Part shown: piece by piece, positions 11,048-21,334 of the stretch
Layout of the letters: every line of letters begins with the position of its first letter
Numbering within the stretch: position 1 is the stretch's first letter
NCBI GenBank assembly: GCA_022478985.1
Contig: JAKSZP010000101.1
Location: 124,001 to 188,000 of the forward strand
Length of the DNA stretch: 64,000 nucleotides
Source: Massospora cicadina
Taxonomy: Eukaryota; Entomophthoromycota; Entomophthoromycetes; Entomophthorales; Entomophthoraceae
Direction of reading: 5' to 3'
Program-made: the position numbers and the translations under genes
The notes under the pieces: model-generated
Databases searched by the model: none
Seen by the model: only the letters and a program-made list of their open reading frames with translations
What the model was told of the DNA's origin: nothing

Positions 11048-13551
11048 CTATTTGATGAGTCTGAGTCCATATTCACTTCCTCCAACACTGCAAAGGATCC
11101 GCGTGAAATGGACTGTGGGGTTGGGGTAGGACTCTTTAGGTGGCACTTCTATCACAGGCCGCGGGTTGCCAGTCCATGCTGGTGGGCATAGCTCCATTGG
11201 GAGCTGAGGGTTGATGCGATAAATCGCTGGTGGAGGTTGGCGGGTGCCGCGGAGCCCTGAGTGGGGGTGGCTGACGAGGGCACCCTGTGGGAGATGCCTT
11301 GCGCTTGGTGAGAGAGGGAGTTGACTCTGGGAGATTGGAGGGGGTGCCCACTGGAAGGGGGGTGGCATGAGCGCAAGGTATCCCATACCAATAGTGGGGT
11401 TAGCTGTTTCAACTGCTAGGCGTAAGGCCTCAAGGGACAGGTCTTGAATGGGAACCCATTGTGTGGGTTGTGGAATTGCTGCTGCGGCCACATGGGATCG
11501 TTTTCGGCCTTGTTTAGGCCCCTGGGTGGTGGCTAAGAGGGCTTGTTTTCAAGCTGTGCAGCCACTATACAAGTGTCCAAGGGCGTTACACCATGAACAC
11601 CAGGGGCGCGCCTGATCAGGGTCGACAAAAAGATCTCAGGGCATGCCTCAACTACCGCTACATGAGGAATAACCTCAATGTTGCGGGATACAGTGGGGGA
11701 GGGGATGAATGACGCCCTAGCAGTGCGAGCTCTTTGAGTGGGAGCATAGTAAGAGGGGACGCTAAAGTCCACTGAAAAACAGACCCAAACTCCATTAAAC
11801 CACGATGGAGTGCCAGTTTAAGAGACTCAGGATCAACAGTCGTTAGTAGGTTGGAAAAGTAACCCATGAAATTTTCTCCAGGTGAGAGCGTGTGCGGGAG
11901 AAAGAGATCCATGTGGAATAATGATCTGGAGGGTGGCAGCATGGTCATCTAGGGCAGCTTCAGTGAAGCCCACATCGATGTAGTGGCCCTGCACTGATTC
12001 ATGGATGGTGGTGTTAATTGGGAATGTCTCCGCAATCGCTGAAAAGTATGAGAAGTAATCCTCTGTATAGAATTCAACAAGGTTATGCCCATAATAAAGG
12101 CGGATTTCATGTGGAGAGGGTTGAGCGAGGTAGAGCTTTTGCGCTCTAGTTTCGGCCCATTTCTTCTTAACATCAGCAATAAACGCCACTTCACGGGGAT
12201 CAGCTTTGGGGCCAGAGGTTTTTGCCATGCCCCAGTGGCTCCTTTGGTACGTTTGTGTTTGCTTTGGGCTGCAATCGCAGGTTGAGTGTGAGCTGGTGGT
12301 TTGAACAAGTTTGCGGAGTTCCCTTGTTGCTGGAATGTTACAGCAGTTGCTGGCGTCATATTAAATTGAGGGTGGATTGTTGGGCCTCGCTAAATTGGGG
12401 AGGCCCATCCAGATTGGAATTAACTCCAGCCAATTGGGAGGAAGGCGATGTTTCATCACCATCCTAATCTATTTGGGTAAATTCAGCCTGAGTATTTGCT
12501 GTAATTTCGTGGGAAAAACTCACTGGCTGATTGGTGAATTGGTCGTTTTCAGCATATGGAGATAAAGCGCCGACTTGAGAAGTGCCAATTATGGGGTTTA
12601 AATGGGATGGGTGAGATTGGGACTGGTGTGAGGTTCCAAAACTCTGAACCATTTAAATCCCCATTGGGAAGAGTAGATTGTCCCAATTTGGTGCTTAGTG
12701 AACCAGAATGTGCGGCTAATCCAACCTTACATCCGAGGGTTGGGGGCCAGATAATTGTTGGGCCTTGCTAAATTGGGGAGGCCCATCCAGATTGAAATTA
12801 ACTCCAGCCAATTGGGAGGAGGACGATGTTTCATCACCATCCCAATCTATTTGGGTAAATTCAGCCCAAGTATTTGCTGTGATTTTGTGAGCAAAACTCA
12901 CTGGCTGATTGGTGAATTGGTCGTTTTCAGCATATGGAGATAAAGTGCCGACTTGAGAAGTGCCAATTACGGGGTTTAAATGGGACGGGTGAGATTGGAA
13001 CTGGTGTGAAATACCAAAATCCGAACCATTTGAATTCTCATTGGGAAGAGTAGATTGTCCCAATTTGGTGCTTAGTGAACCAGATTGTGCAGCTAATCCA
13101 ACCTTACATCCGAGGGTTTGGGGGCCAGGTAGCTGGGTATCGCCCCTCATGGAGGGAGTCAGAAACACGGCGTCAGCAATTATAGATGGGGCTGAATTAG
13201 CTGACACAATGGGGGAGGTGAATGCCTGGATGGGCTGAGTTGCATTCAACTGAGCAGACGCCATTAAAACAGCGTGGGTGATGGCCTCCTTGGTCGGAGG
13301 GGGCCCAGCGGGTTGGTGGGAGGCAGCGCACACAGAGCTGTTAGGCGTGCAGGTTGCAGAAGTGCGATCAGGTGAAATGGCGCTAGTTAAAGTAGCTCCA
13401 GGTTGGGGGGTGGTGCCTGCTTTCATGGCTGCTGCTTGAGAGCGGGTGATTCTGGTTGACCCTAAGGTGGGTAACCGAGGGTTGCTCCATTTGGGGTGGT
13501 GCTGGCTCTTTTGGCATAGCCTGCGGGTTCTTTTGCAGGGTTTCCCGCCAT
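11048..13551 (-). pseudogene. LINE1 ORF1: gag-like protein with CCHC knuckle
   Basis: The start ATG at 13551 begins MAGNPAKEP, 87 nt from the element's 5' end. A shifted frame then gives PRLPTLGSTRITRSQAAAMK, and the Ser/Thr/Pro/Gln-rich N-terminal part continues through 12716-13426, containing a 126-codon tandem duplication. The folded region (about 12230-11660) has YYGHNLVEFY, YIDVGFTEAALDDHAATLQI and ENFMGYFSNLLTTVDP followed by LALHRGLMEFG. It parallels LINE2 ORF1 (INIGFETANEDDATARV, IISFDSLPTNLP, ELHKGLMA). The knuckle C-SW-C-NALG-H-LYSG-C is intact at 11558-11599. A Pro-rich tail (11491-11048) ends the protein. At least three frameshifts are present. The expected role is RNA binding and RNP assembly. 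Confidence 0.75.
12376..13129 (-). repeat. In-frame 378 bp tandem duplication in LINE1 ORF1
   Basis: Copy 1 (12376-12753) and copy 2 (12754-13129) start with ATTGTTGGGCC and match along almost all of their length. Examples are GGGGAGGCCCATCCAGATTG, CCAATTGGGAGGA and AAACTCACTGGCTGATTGG. The 378 bp period is 126 codons, so the duplication keeps frame. Each copy encodes a Ser/Gln/Asn/Pro-rich, probably disordered unit with HLNPVIGTSQVGTLSPYAEN-type sequence. Confidence 0.9.
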
Positions 13552-13638
13552 ATTTTCTTATAGTTTTTGTAAATCTCTTTAGTGGAGCTAAATTTCAGGC
13601 TGAATTGATTTTCTAAAAGTGATGCTTAGCAGAAAGAG

Positions 13639-13654
13639 CCTGAATTAAAAGCAA
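13639..13654. repeat. Target-site duplication of LINE1 (5' side)
   Basis: CCTGAATTAAAAGCAA, the partner of 7194-7209, immediately beyond the LINE1 5' end. Confidence 0.8.
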
Positions 13655-13793
13655 TGAATGTAGTTACTGATGCTTTTTCTTCCCAGGGTCCTTTTATGAT
13701 AAAACCAAAGTAGAACTTAAATCTAATTATCCAACTACTGCATATAATTCTATAAAAAGCAATTGCCATCCCCTGTCAAGGATTGTAGGGGGT
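13655..13793 (+). other. 3' internal end of element H with polypurine tract
   Basis: The short stretch ends in TCAAGGATTGTAGGGGG and is followed directly by TGTCAGAATTCTGG. This is the usual junction of a polypurine tract (second-strand primer) with a 3' LTR. LINE1 separates it from the rest of the element. Confidence 0.6.
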
Positions 13794-14604
13794 GTCAGAA
13801 TTCTGGCTAGGTGGGCTGCTCACTAGGTGCACAAGAATCCCAACAGTAGGGCATACGTGGTATGCTTAGTACATTGCGCTACCCAAGAGAGATAGGGCTA
13901 AAGTTCCCACTAAATTCGTCAACCTCACTCTTAGTTGAGAAGGGATTGATTATTAATCTTTAAAATGATTAGGTGTAGTAAAAAAAAGATAAGATTTATA
14001 AGGAGAGCCTCACAATAGGTAAAGTGATAAGGCTAATAATGGGAGGTGAAAGATTTATGATAATCTGGGGGTAAACTACTAAGCAATGACAATATAATGC
14101 CTACTCTGTGAAGCTCTCAGCATCAATTGCCAATCAAATAATATTAAAAACTGTTTCATAAATAATTATAAAATAGCAATTGATTATCCTCAGCGTTGGT
14201 CACTGATAATCATGTAAACTTAAATTATTATCAAAGTTAATTACTGATAGTTTTGGACTAGTGAATTCACTTAAAATATTAATAAGAGTTATTATGGATG
14301 ATCCCTGACATATCAAATAGGATCAACTCAAATTAATGAAGCTCCCAGTTCAGCATACACTAGTAATTAAATGTTAGTGAGTTGTAACCTCTAATTAGAG
14401 GCTTCACCTTTTAAAGGGAATTGCCTGACAAGGGCTCAGTTGGGCTTTGCTTATATGTGTGAATCCATCTGTGGTTTCCTATTTTATATCATTTACAAAA
14501 AATTCTGTTTTATAATTAAAATTCTTTTGATATATAGCATATTGCTAGACCTTATTCGCCTAGAGCCTAATTTTAAGCTACTAAGCATAAAGAAGCTTAT
14601 GACA
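13794..14604 (+). repeat. 3' LTR of element H
   Basis: It begins TGTCAGAATTCTGGC right after a G-rich polypurine tract and ends AAGCTTATGACA, giving short inverted termini TGTCA and TGACA and a length of 811 bp. The last about 180 bp match 3318-3479. The five bases on either side do not match, as expected for one LTR of a longer element. Confidence 0.65.
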
Positions 14605-14898
14605 AAAGTGTTAAAACTGGTGAATTGATTATAGAAAAAACTTTAGTTGAAAATATAACTATAAATTATTTTTTTATTTCATAAAACGTGCGTCTATTTA
14701 TTTAAATATTTTTCAATATAAATAGATTGATACTATGATCATTTACTATTAAATACATAAAAATTGTAAAGATGTGCTGCCATATATCTCTATTACTTAT
14801 AACACAAAATATAAAGCTTTGAGGTATAATAGATTTATATCTCATATTTACAACGCAAAACCCAAAATGATTGGACAACATAAATCTATATATATTAT
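14605..14898. other. AT-rich non-coding DNA
   Basis: No gene is seen. The motif ATTTACAACGCAAAACCCAAAATGATTGG near 14845 loosely repeats in ATTTACAACACAAAG near 14897, just before the SINE. I cannot assign it. Confidence 0.4.
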
Positions 14899-14918
14899 TT
14901 ACAACACAAAGGGGGTGG

Positions 14919-14930
14919 AAGGCGAGTTGG
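14919..14930 (+). promoter_or_regulatory. Pol III A box of the SINE
   Basis: AAGGCGAGTTGG matches the TRGCNNAGYNGG consensus at 10 of 12 positions and lies 8 nt into the element. Confidence 0.65.
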
Positions 14931-14962
14931 TAGGGCGTATGGCTACCAACCTGAAGTTTGTG

Positions 14963-14973
14963 GGTTCAATTCC
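14963..14973 (+). promoter_or_regulatory. Pol III B box of the SINE
   Basis: GGTTCAATTCC matches GGTTCGANTCC at 10 of 11 positions. It sits 32 nt after the A box, and its flanks form a 5 bp T-arm stem around a 7 nt loop. Confidence 0.75.
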
Positions 14974-15215
14974 CACCCTTTGCACAATGATTGGGGTGCC
15001 AGCCAAAGGAAGCTATTGGCGGTTAGTAGGTCTAATAACATAAAAAACCTTACCTATGACATAACCAGAAAATTAAGTCCTGATCCAGAGTTGGAAAAAC
15101 TTTCTTTGACAGAGTTGGCCCTGCTCAGGTTTCATGTCATTTCTTTTCTTTCTTTTGGTAATGCCCATCCCTTGTTCAGCTTGCCTCATTTAAATAAAAA
15201 TAGTTATAACACAAA

Positions 15216-15373
15216 AAATGAGCCAGTGAGGCATCATAAATCCTATGATTCATAATAAAGATATGAAATTGGAGGCAATGGCCTGCTGATTTAAAAATCA
15301 CCTCAACTTAATAAACTAATTTGGAGGCCTCATAATAGGGTTTAATCAGAATCATTATCAGTTTTGTTGTAAG
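15216..15373. other. Short AT-rich spacer
   Basis: Nothing recognisable lies between the SINE and the LTR of element A. Confidence 0.5.
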
Positions 15374-16076
15374 TGCTGAAATCTGGGCACTTTTTGTGCT
15401 CGCAGGTGCTTTTTAACCCTGAATTTTTCAATATTGGTACAGGTGAAGTAATACTCTCAACTGCAATCTTTAATTTTTGGGTGGAATAGAACTACAACAT
15501 ACAATATAAAATTCAATAACAAAAACTGGATAAATTTTATAAAAGTAAGGTTTAGTAAATACATGATGTTTATTTATTTCACTCCTCCAAACAGTTAAGC
15601 TATTTTTGAGGCTAATTGCAAGATACTAGGGGATTTTGCTAAGCAGTGGAGGGCTCAATTTGGATACATTAAGATTTGTCTTGGATTATAGGCTTGAGTT
15701 CAAATTTGGAAGGACAAATTATGGAGGAGCAATCTAATATACTCCTGCAAGTAAGCCATATTGCACATATGACTTGCTTGGACAAGTACCTCAGCTCCTA
15801 AGGGCGATTGGGTAGAGAAATATAAGATTTACCTATAACCCCCTTTAGCTTATAAAAGGGAGTGCGTTTTTCTTAGAACTTGGCACTGCATCTATGCTAG
15901 AGTTTAAGTAACTTGGGAGCCCACGGCTGAGGTATATATTGGGATATTGGGAGTAATTGCATTAAACCAAGTGGCAGGATTCCGCCAAGAATCAAAAAGG
16001 CCTTTCATATTAACAAAACTGGGCTATTCTCCCCTGGACTATCAAACTTATATGTCGAACTGCTGCTTGTCTGGCA
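15374..16076 (-). repeat. Element A 3' LTR
   Basis: The first about 215 bp match 21120-21334 (ACTTTTTGTGC.YGCAGGTGCTTTT, GAAGTAATACTCTCAACTGC, AATAGAAC.ACAAC). On the plus strand it starts TGCTGAAATCTGG and the proposed end is GTCTGGCA at 16076. Beyond that end, TTACCCCC reads as a purine tract on the element's own strand. The outer end is well supported; the inner end is inferred from the tract. Confidence 0.65.
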
Positions 16077-16253
16077 TTACCCCCTTCAAGAATGTTAGGG
16101 GGAGAATAGGGGCAAAGAAAATGGCCATGAACTCTGTTGATAACCACTCCAGAAGCAAGTGTCTTGATGGAATATTCATCACTTCTTTTGTAGGTGCTGA
16201 CAAACGGTCACTCCCAGATGGACCCTAGCTCCTAAATTCTAGAAGTAATGCAG

Positions 16254-19200
16254 TTATGGTAACATAAGACTAGATTGGATGTTTGAAAATTGGGGTAGAG
16301 GTGGTCTGAGTTCAATAACGGCTTGACCCTCTTTGGTGACAGTTTTGGTTAAATTAGTCATAGCATCAGCCTGTAGCTGCATGATGTGTTGAGCCAACTT
16401 CTTCTTTGCCTTGTCAGGATTGTCAGACCTGATTGAGAAGAGATCTTTGGCCAAGAGAGTAGGTACACCTGGTTTACGCCCATACAACCCCTGGAAGATA
16501 GACAATTTAAGGATCTGATGGTAGCTAAATCTATAGGCCATAAGGGCGCTAGGCAATATATGGTCCCTGTGAAGAGGGTCATAAATGGCCATTTTCTCTT
16601 AAGATAGATACCTGGGCTCCATTTACTCTTTCTACAGTACCATTTGTGCTGGGATATAGGGGCGGAAAAGAGTTGTTTGGCTCCCATAAAGGTAGCAAGA
16701 TCTTCACCACTCTGAAGGTAAAATTCTTTCTGTCATCAAAGAGTAAGACTTGGGAGCAGCCATGGAGAATAAAGATGTTTTTGTGCAAGAAAGTTGCGGT
16801 ATCCTTGGCAGTTTGGGCTGTGAGAGCAACAGCTTTAACCCATTTGGTAAAGTGGTCAATAACTACTAGTATGTAGCGATTTTCACTGGTAGTCTGGGGT
16901 AGGGGACCTACCACATCTAAACTTATCATGTGGAAAGGCTGTTGCAGGGTAGTGGGTTGACATTAAAATTTGGCCAAGAAGCAGGATTGCTTTTTACAGG
17001 TTAATCCGATAATCAGGACTTTGATAATAGATCCATGATACCATCCCAGTAGTACCGTTTCTTTATTTAGTACTAGATCCCAGTAGTACCGTTTCTTATT
17101 CCACTCATTCGTCTTCCTAACTCCACCATATCCAAGTTTAGAGTGGGCGTCTAAGAACACCATTACCCATTTTAGAGGTTGCAGATAGAGCAGTTAAATT
17201 ACTCTTAACTTCTTAAATAACTTTCCGCTCTCCACCTTAGTTTCAGAAGTGTCATGAATTCATTTTCTTGATTTGTCATCCTCATTATCCCAAGACTAGG
17301 GGTCATAAAGAGATCATATAATCTTTCCGCCTCACTGTTGTCTAGGTGAAGGATAGGCAGCTGAGTCAACCCATCCACATTCATATGACGCGTTCCATCT
17401 CAGTGCTCAATATTCATATCATGATGATGAAGTTTTAGGGCCAAAGGGCGAACCGTCCAATGGGATTCTTCATGTTTTGTAGCCATCTTAAGGAGGCGCG
17501 GTCAGTAACCTTGAGGAAAGAAGTTCCATATAGGAAAGAGCGGTAATGTTTAACAGAGACTAGGACAGCAAGTCACTCCTTTTTGGTGATGCTGTAGTTA
17601 CGCTCAGCTTTTGACAGCATCTTACAGAGATAGAAGACTGGATGATCTACGCTGTTATCGTCCAATTGATCCAGAATGGCTCCAATGGTACAGTACAAAG
17701 CTCGTAAACAATATGATGGGCTTACTCTAGTCAGGTTGACAGGATAGTGAGTTTTTGATAAATGTATTCAATGTCTCAAGTATGGACGATTTTTCAGTAC
17801 CCCCAGTAATATGGAGTGTTTTTAGCCAACTGTCAGAAGAAGAGGCTCACTGAGCAATCAAACTTAGGGATGAACTGATTGTAATACCGCATCATATCCA
17901 GAGTCACTGGATGTCCCAGAGGTTCTTAGGCGCAGTTATTTTAGAGATAACTTCAACTTTGTCCTGTAAGGGCTGGATTCTTTATTGGTAAATAGATTGT
18001 CCAAGAGTTCTAGCTTCTTTTGGAAGAAAGTGAATTTTGATAATTTAAACTTGAAGTTAGAAGACCGCAGGCATTTAAAGAAGTCTTTTAAATGTGCGAA
18101 ATGGTCAGTGAACGTTGCAGAAAAGTTGATGATGTCATCAAAGTAGACAATCACACAACGTAGCTCTAAGATCTGCAGAATGTGGACCATTGCACTTTGG
18201 AAGTATCCGGCGCATTGCACTGCCCTTGGGGTGGGTGGGTAGGCTAAGAAAAGCCTTCACTGCAAATGGTAGCACATTTCTCCTGATCTTGGGGAGTAAG
18301 ATCCATTTGCCATTATCCACTGGCCAAATTCATGGCTGAGAAAACTTTTGAGCTGGAAAGTTGTGTAAAATCATATATGCGGGGTAGAATAGCTGTTTTT
18401 CTTGGTGAGGTTATTTTATTTGCAGTAGTAAATCACTACCCAATGACCTCCATTCTTTTTTTAATCATAAAAAGAGGAGACTCACAAGGGCTATGGGATG
18501 GTACTAATAACCCAGCGTCTAATAACTGCTTTTCAAAGCTCATTTGCTGCTCTTTAACTTTAAGCTTGTAGTAAGGTTTATATTGTATAGGTTGGACATC
18601 ACCAACATTGATGGTGTGGCTCCAACCCTTCATGTGCCCATAATCCGTGTCAGTCTGGGAGAATATATCGCTGTAGGTAATCATTAAAGAACGAACTTTT
18701 TAAGCTCATCATGAGTTAGATCATCTGAAATTTGGACGTTAGGCATACTACACATCAACTGGTCAGTGGGTAAACCCATATCCAACATTGACCCAATAAA
18801 GTGGACCCTGCCAATCTCTTTTAGGGATTAGCAGACCTTGCCCTATCTCATGATGTTTTTTTCAATGATTGGTTTATTAATAAGGTTTCCCAATAGGATG
18901 TTGATGGGCCGTTGATAAGCGGGGTCTACTATACCTGGAAACACCTAGGGTTCTTAAAAGCTTACTCCATCATTGTTAGTTATGTGCAGCAGAAAGTCTT
19001 TATGTATCTGTAATGTAATGTTGGTATCAACCAACCGTCGTTCATCAGCCTTGATTAAGTTTCCTCTGAAGCAAAGAAGTGCCCTCTTAAGCGTCCACAA
19101 TATTAGGAAACCTTTTTGTGTTGCGACTGGATGTTATGTAGAATAAAGGCAAGGCATAGGAAGGGTACGCAACTAAGCAGGAGTATTCATTTTTATTAGG

Positions 19201-19560
19201 TTCTTCATTGGTAAGATCAAAGAGACTTCATAACTAAGTATGCATAGGTAGCCCTTTCTCATGTTGATTATACCGTCATACTCAAGCTTAAACTGAGTGC
19301 CAATAAGCATGTTGTGAGTGTTGTTGTCCAAGGCCCTGATGGGAGCTGACAAGATGAGCTTTCCAATTCAAATAGTCAAGGAGGAGTATGCTCCAATAGC
19401 ACAGGTTTTGTTGTGACCTGCAGTTCCAAACTCCTGCGTATATCCAGGTCAGGAGCCTAATTAATATTCTTTACCATCAGGAAAATGATACTGTTCACGG
19501 GGATCTAGTGTCCAAGATAGCCCTAATCCAAAATTTTGAATACCAACCTCTACCTTAGTT
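16254..19560 (-). pseudogene. Element A pol: protease, RT, RNase H, integrase relics
   Basis: From 5' to 3': 19560-19200 holds post-protease sequence (MLIGTQFKLEYDGIINMRKG), with the element E-like PGIVDPAYQRPINILLGNL near 18940. 18684-18436 is the RT N-terminus (YSDIFSQTDTDYGHMKGWSH, LLDAGLLVPSHSPCESPLFM). 18220-17936 has the catalytic VYFDDIINFS and thumb. RNase H falls at about 17700-17400. 17163-16963 is the HHCC domain of integrase (DAHSKLGYGGVRKT, CKKQSC). 16929-16579 is the core (SLDVVGPLP, VVIDHFTKWVKAVAL, STNGTVERVNG), and 16592-16254 is the C-terminal part with YHQILKLSIFQGLYGRKPG. Stops and frameshifts are frequent. Confidence 0.8.
17043..17097 (-). mobile_element. 15 bp LINE 3'-end stub with 19-21 bp target duplication
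   Basis: Within the integrase relic of element A, CCCAGTAGTACCGTTTCTT occurs at 17045-17063 and again, identical, at 17079-17097. Counting the preceding AT, the repeat is 21 bp. Between the copies lies TATTTAGTACTAGAT (17064-17078), the plus-strand form of the LINE1 3' terminus with one mismatch. This fits target-primed insertion of a LINE copy truncated to its last about 15 nt. The net gain of 34 bp shifts the integrase frame. Confidence 0.8.
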
Positions 19561-19828
19561 ATTGTTTCGCTAAAGTTGGGGGGGATAGCTAATACTTACT
19601 TAAGAAGGAGAGTAGAGGGAAGGTTTTTTGCTGTCTCAAGGTAGTAATTTTTAACATACTTTAAGGTTTGAACATGGTGGATTGGTCAGACTAGCGAAGC
19701 AATAACCTGATCAGCGTCGCTAGTGGTATCAATAACTTCAGGGCACCCCAGCACTTGATTAAGGTAAGTTTCTCAGGGACAGCTCCTTGTATACTCCTTC
19801 ATGGTGAAGCTAATCCAATATACCTACT

Positions 19829-21071
19829 TCAGTAGGGGCTCCTAGGACAAAAAAATAGCCGACGTCCACATAACCTCATCAAACATGTCATCAGAAGGGG
19901 TGTCCACACACATTGGGTGAATGCTAAAAAATGGCGGTTAAATGTTGGTGTTATAACTTTGCCTGATTTGGGGCCATCAGAGGCTATGTTCATTGGGGGC
20001 AGTAAATTTAGCTTGAGCAGCCTTGTCATGATCCCATTGTTGGTGTGTGTGACTGTCACCGGAGGGAGAGGTTTAGGCTTAAGAGCAGCCTTATGGGCCA
20101 TTAGGAGAGTCCTATCAGTGTAGGGCTTGGGGAGGAGCAGAGGCTCAATAGATGGAAAATGATGAACTTTGCGGGAAGGTAGTGGCAGGGAGTGCAGCCC
20201 CACTGATGGTAGTGCACTCTAACTCATTGGCTTAGAAACCTTAGAATTGCAGATCAAAGTGAGATCAGGTTTGAGCCTCACCTCAGGTGTTGGTTTTGGG
20301 GTAGTAAACAACACAGAAGGAGCCATAGGGATCAACATGGACTTCTTTGGCAGGCTATGGTTGAGAAATCCTAAATGGTGGGGACTTTCAGGTTTAACAA
20401 AAAACTCCAGAAGAAGCCTCAGCGTTATAGATATCTGCAACCTCTAGAAGCGCCTCCTTAATATCACACATGGTCTGGAGTGGCGTTTAACGGAGACAAG
20501 ATTCATTACTATAGAAGGGTGTTTATACAAGCCAGTTAGAATGGCAGCAAGGGCATCATCATAAGGTAGCATTTTGGCAAGTACCAGGGGCTGGGCTTCA
20601 CCATAAAATTATCAACAAAGGTGGTAATCGATTCTCCCTTTTCATGCTGAGGCACACTAAGGCCTGCTTCTTCCTCTTCAAACTCTTCTTTAAGCCAAAT
20701 TGAATAATAATCACTTCTTTTACTTCCTCCCAGGTATGGATGGTATCCATTTGAGGAACCATTAACTCTTGGGCTAACTGACTTAGGCAATGGAGGATGT
20801 ACTTGAAATTTTGGTGCTCCATTGCTCCATTTATGGAAGATTCATATACATATAAAAATGCCCCAATACTAACTTCACCCGAGGCAAATTTATCCTTAAA
20901 GGGAGGTATAAAAGGGACATCAATAGCAGCTTTATGAGAAGCTAAAGAGGTATGCTGTTCAATCCTTTTAAGATGAGACAAGGCGTTGGCTAATTGTTGC
21001 TCCAACGAAGCTAACCTTGGTTCAGTGTTAACAGTGAAATGGGAAGCGAGGTTTAGTGGAATATTTTCCAT
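19829..21071 (-). pseudogene. Element A gag
   Basis: The clean N-terminal frame (21071-20598, 157 codons) starts MENIPLNLASHF. It has a short heptad-like helix (LASLEQQLANALSHLKRIEQ), then capsid-type sequence IPPFKDKFASGEVSIGAFLY, ILHCLSQLAQELMVPQMDTI and WEEVKEVIIIQFG. The block PPFKDKF..GE.SI..FLY.YE recurs in element E gag. Frames 20790-20536 (VPQHEKGESITTFVDNFM), 20440-20219 and 20203-19829 (Pro/Lys/Leu-rich) continue it after frameshifts. The ATG lies 30 nt inside the PBS. No intact zinc knuckle was identified. Confidence 0.7.
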
Positions 21072-21100
21072 TTTTTGAAGAGAGGATGTGGTATACAGGG

Positions 21101-21117
21101 CCTTGTAGTGAGCAACA
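21101..21117 (-). promoter_or_regulatory. Element A primer binding site
   Basis: Two bases inside the 5' LTR, the minus strand reads TGTTGCTCACTACAAGG. It shares TG.TGCTCACTA with the element D site (55728-55743). A TGG start (pairing with tRNA CCA) would need one G restored, so it is presumably a mutated tRNA-primed site. Confidence 0.45.
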
Positions 21118-21119
21118 TT

Positions 21120-21334
21120 TGTTGGAATCCAGGAACTTTTTGTGCTTGCAGGTGCTTTTAAGCATTGGATTTCAACAATATTGATATGGGAGAAGTAATA
21201 CTCTCAACTGCTGTCTTAATTTATTTGGGGAATAGAACCACAACTTTATATATTAAATTTAATAACAAAAGCTGGATAAAGTTAAAAACAAAGTAAGACT
21301 TAGTAAGATAAGTGAAGTTTATTGAATTTACACT
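21120..21334 (-). repeat. Element A 5' LTR, remaining part
   Basis: It starts TGTTGGAATCCAGG and aligns with the first 215 bp of the LTR at 15374. The match stops at 21334, where element B's LTR starts. Confidence 0.7.

Larger units (their letters stand above)
7210..13638 (-). mobile_element. LINE1: complete non-LTR retrotransposon, decayed
   Basis: A 6.4 kb minus-strand element framed by a 16 bp target-site duplication. From 5' to 3' it has a short 5' UTR of about 87 nt, ORF1 (13551 to 11048), ORF2 (11027 to 7280) with AP endonuclease, RT and zf-RVT finger, an AATAAA signal about 45 nt from the end, and the terminus ATCTAGTACTAAAAAGAG. The order and domains fit fungal Tad-like LINEs. Frameshifts and stops break both ORFs, so it is inactive. 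It is markedly more GC-rich than its surroundings. It landed in DNA that precedes a polypurine tract and LTR (13780-14604), so the host element was LTR element H. Confidence 0.85.
14911..15203 (+). mobile_element. SINE with tRNA-like head and LINE2-like tail
   Basis: The 5' part carries A-box and B-box sequences with T-arm pairing (GTGGG 14960-14964 with CCCAC 14972-14976). The 3' end (15156-15200) closely matches the last 45 nt of LINE2 (36247-36290): TTGGTAATG...CCCTTGTT..GCTTGCCTCA.TTAAATAAAAA. A 12 bp flank TTACAACACAAA (14899-14910) recurs as TTATAACACAAA (15204-15215), one C-to-T difference, and fits a target-site duplication. It should be transcribed by Pol III and reverse-transcribed by a LINE2-type enzyme; the latter follows from the shared tail. 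It encodes no protein. Confidence 0.75.
15374..21334 (-). mobile_element. Gypsy-type LTR retrotransposon A, truncated at 5' LTR
   Basis: A minus-strand element with 3' LTR 15374-16076, pol relics 16254-19560, gag 19829-21071, PBS 21101-21117 and a 5' LTR of which only 21120-21334 remains. The order gag-PR-RT-RNaseH-integrase is that of Ty3/gypsy elements. Pol and gag blocks are closest to element E in this window (PGIVDPAYQ and PPFKDKF blocks). The missing part of the 5' LTR is cut precisely where element B begins, yet it does not reappear on the far side of B. Confidence 0.8.

Noticed and set aside
14906..14984. A functional tRNA gene, from the ACAAAGG/CCTTTGC pairing and the T-arm
   Set aside because: The apparent acceptor 5' strand lies in the flanking target duplication, no proper anticodon arm forms, and the sequence continues into a LINE-like tail. 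A SINE head explains it better.
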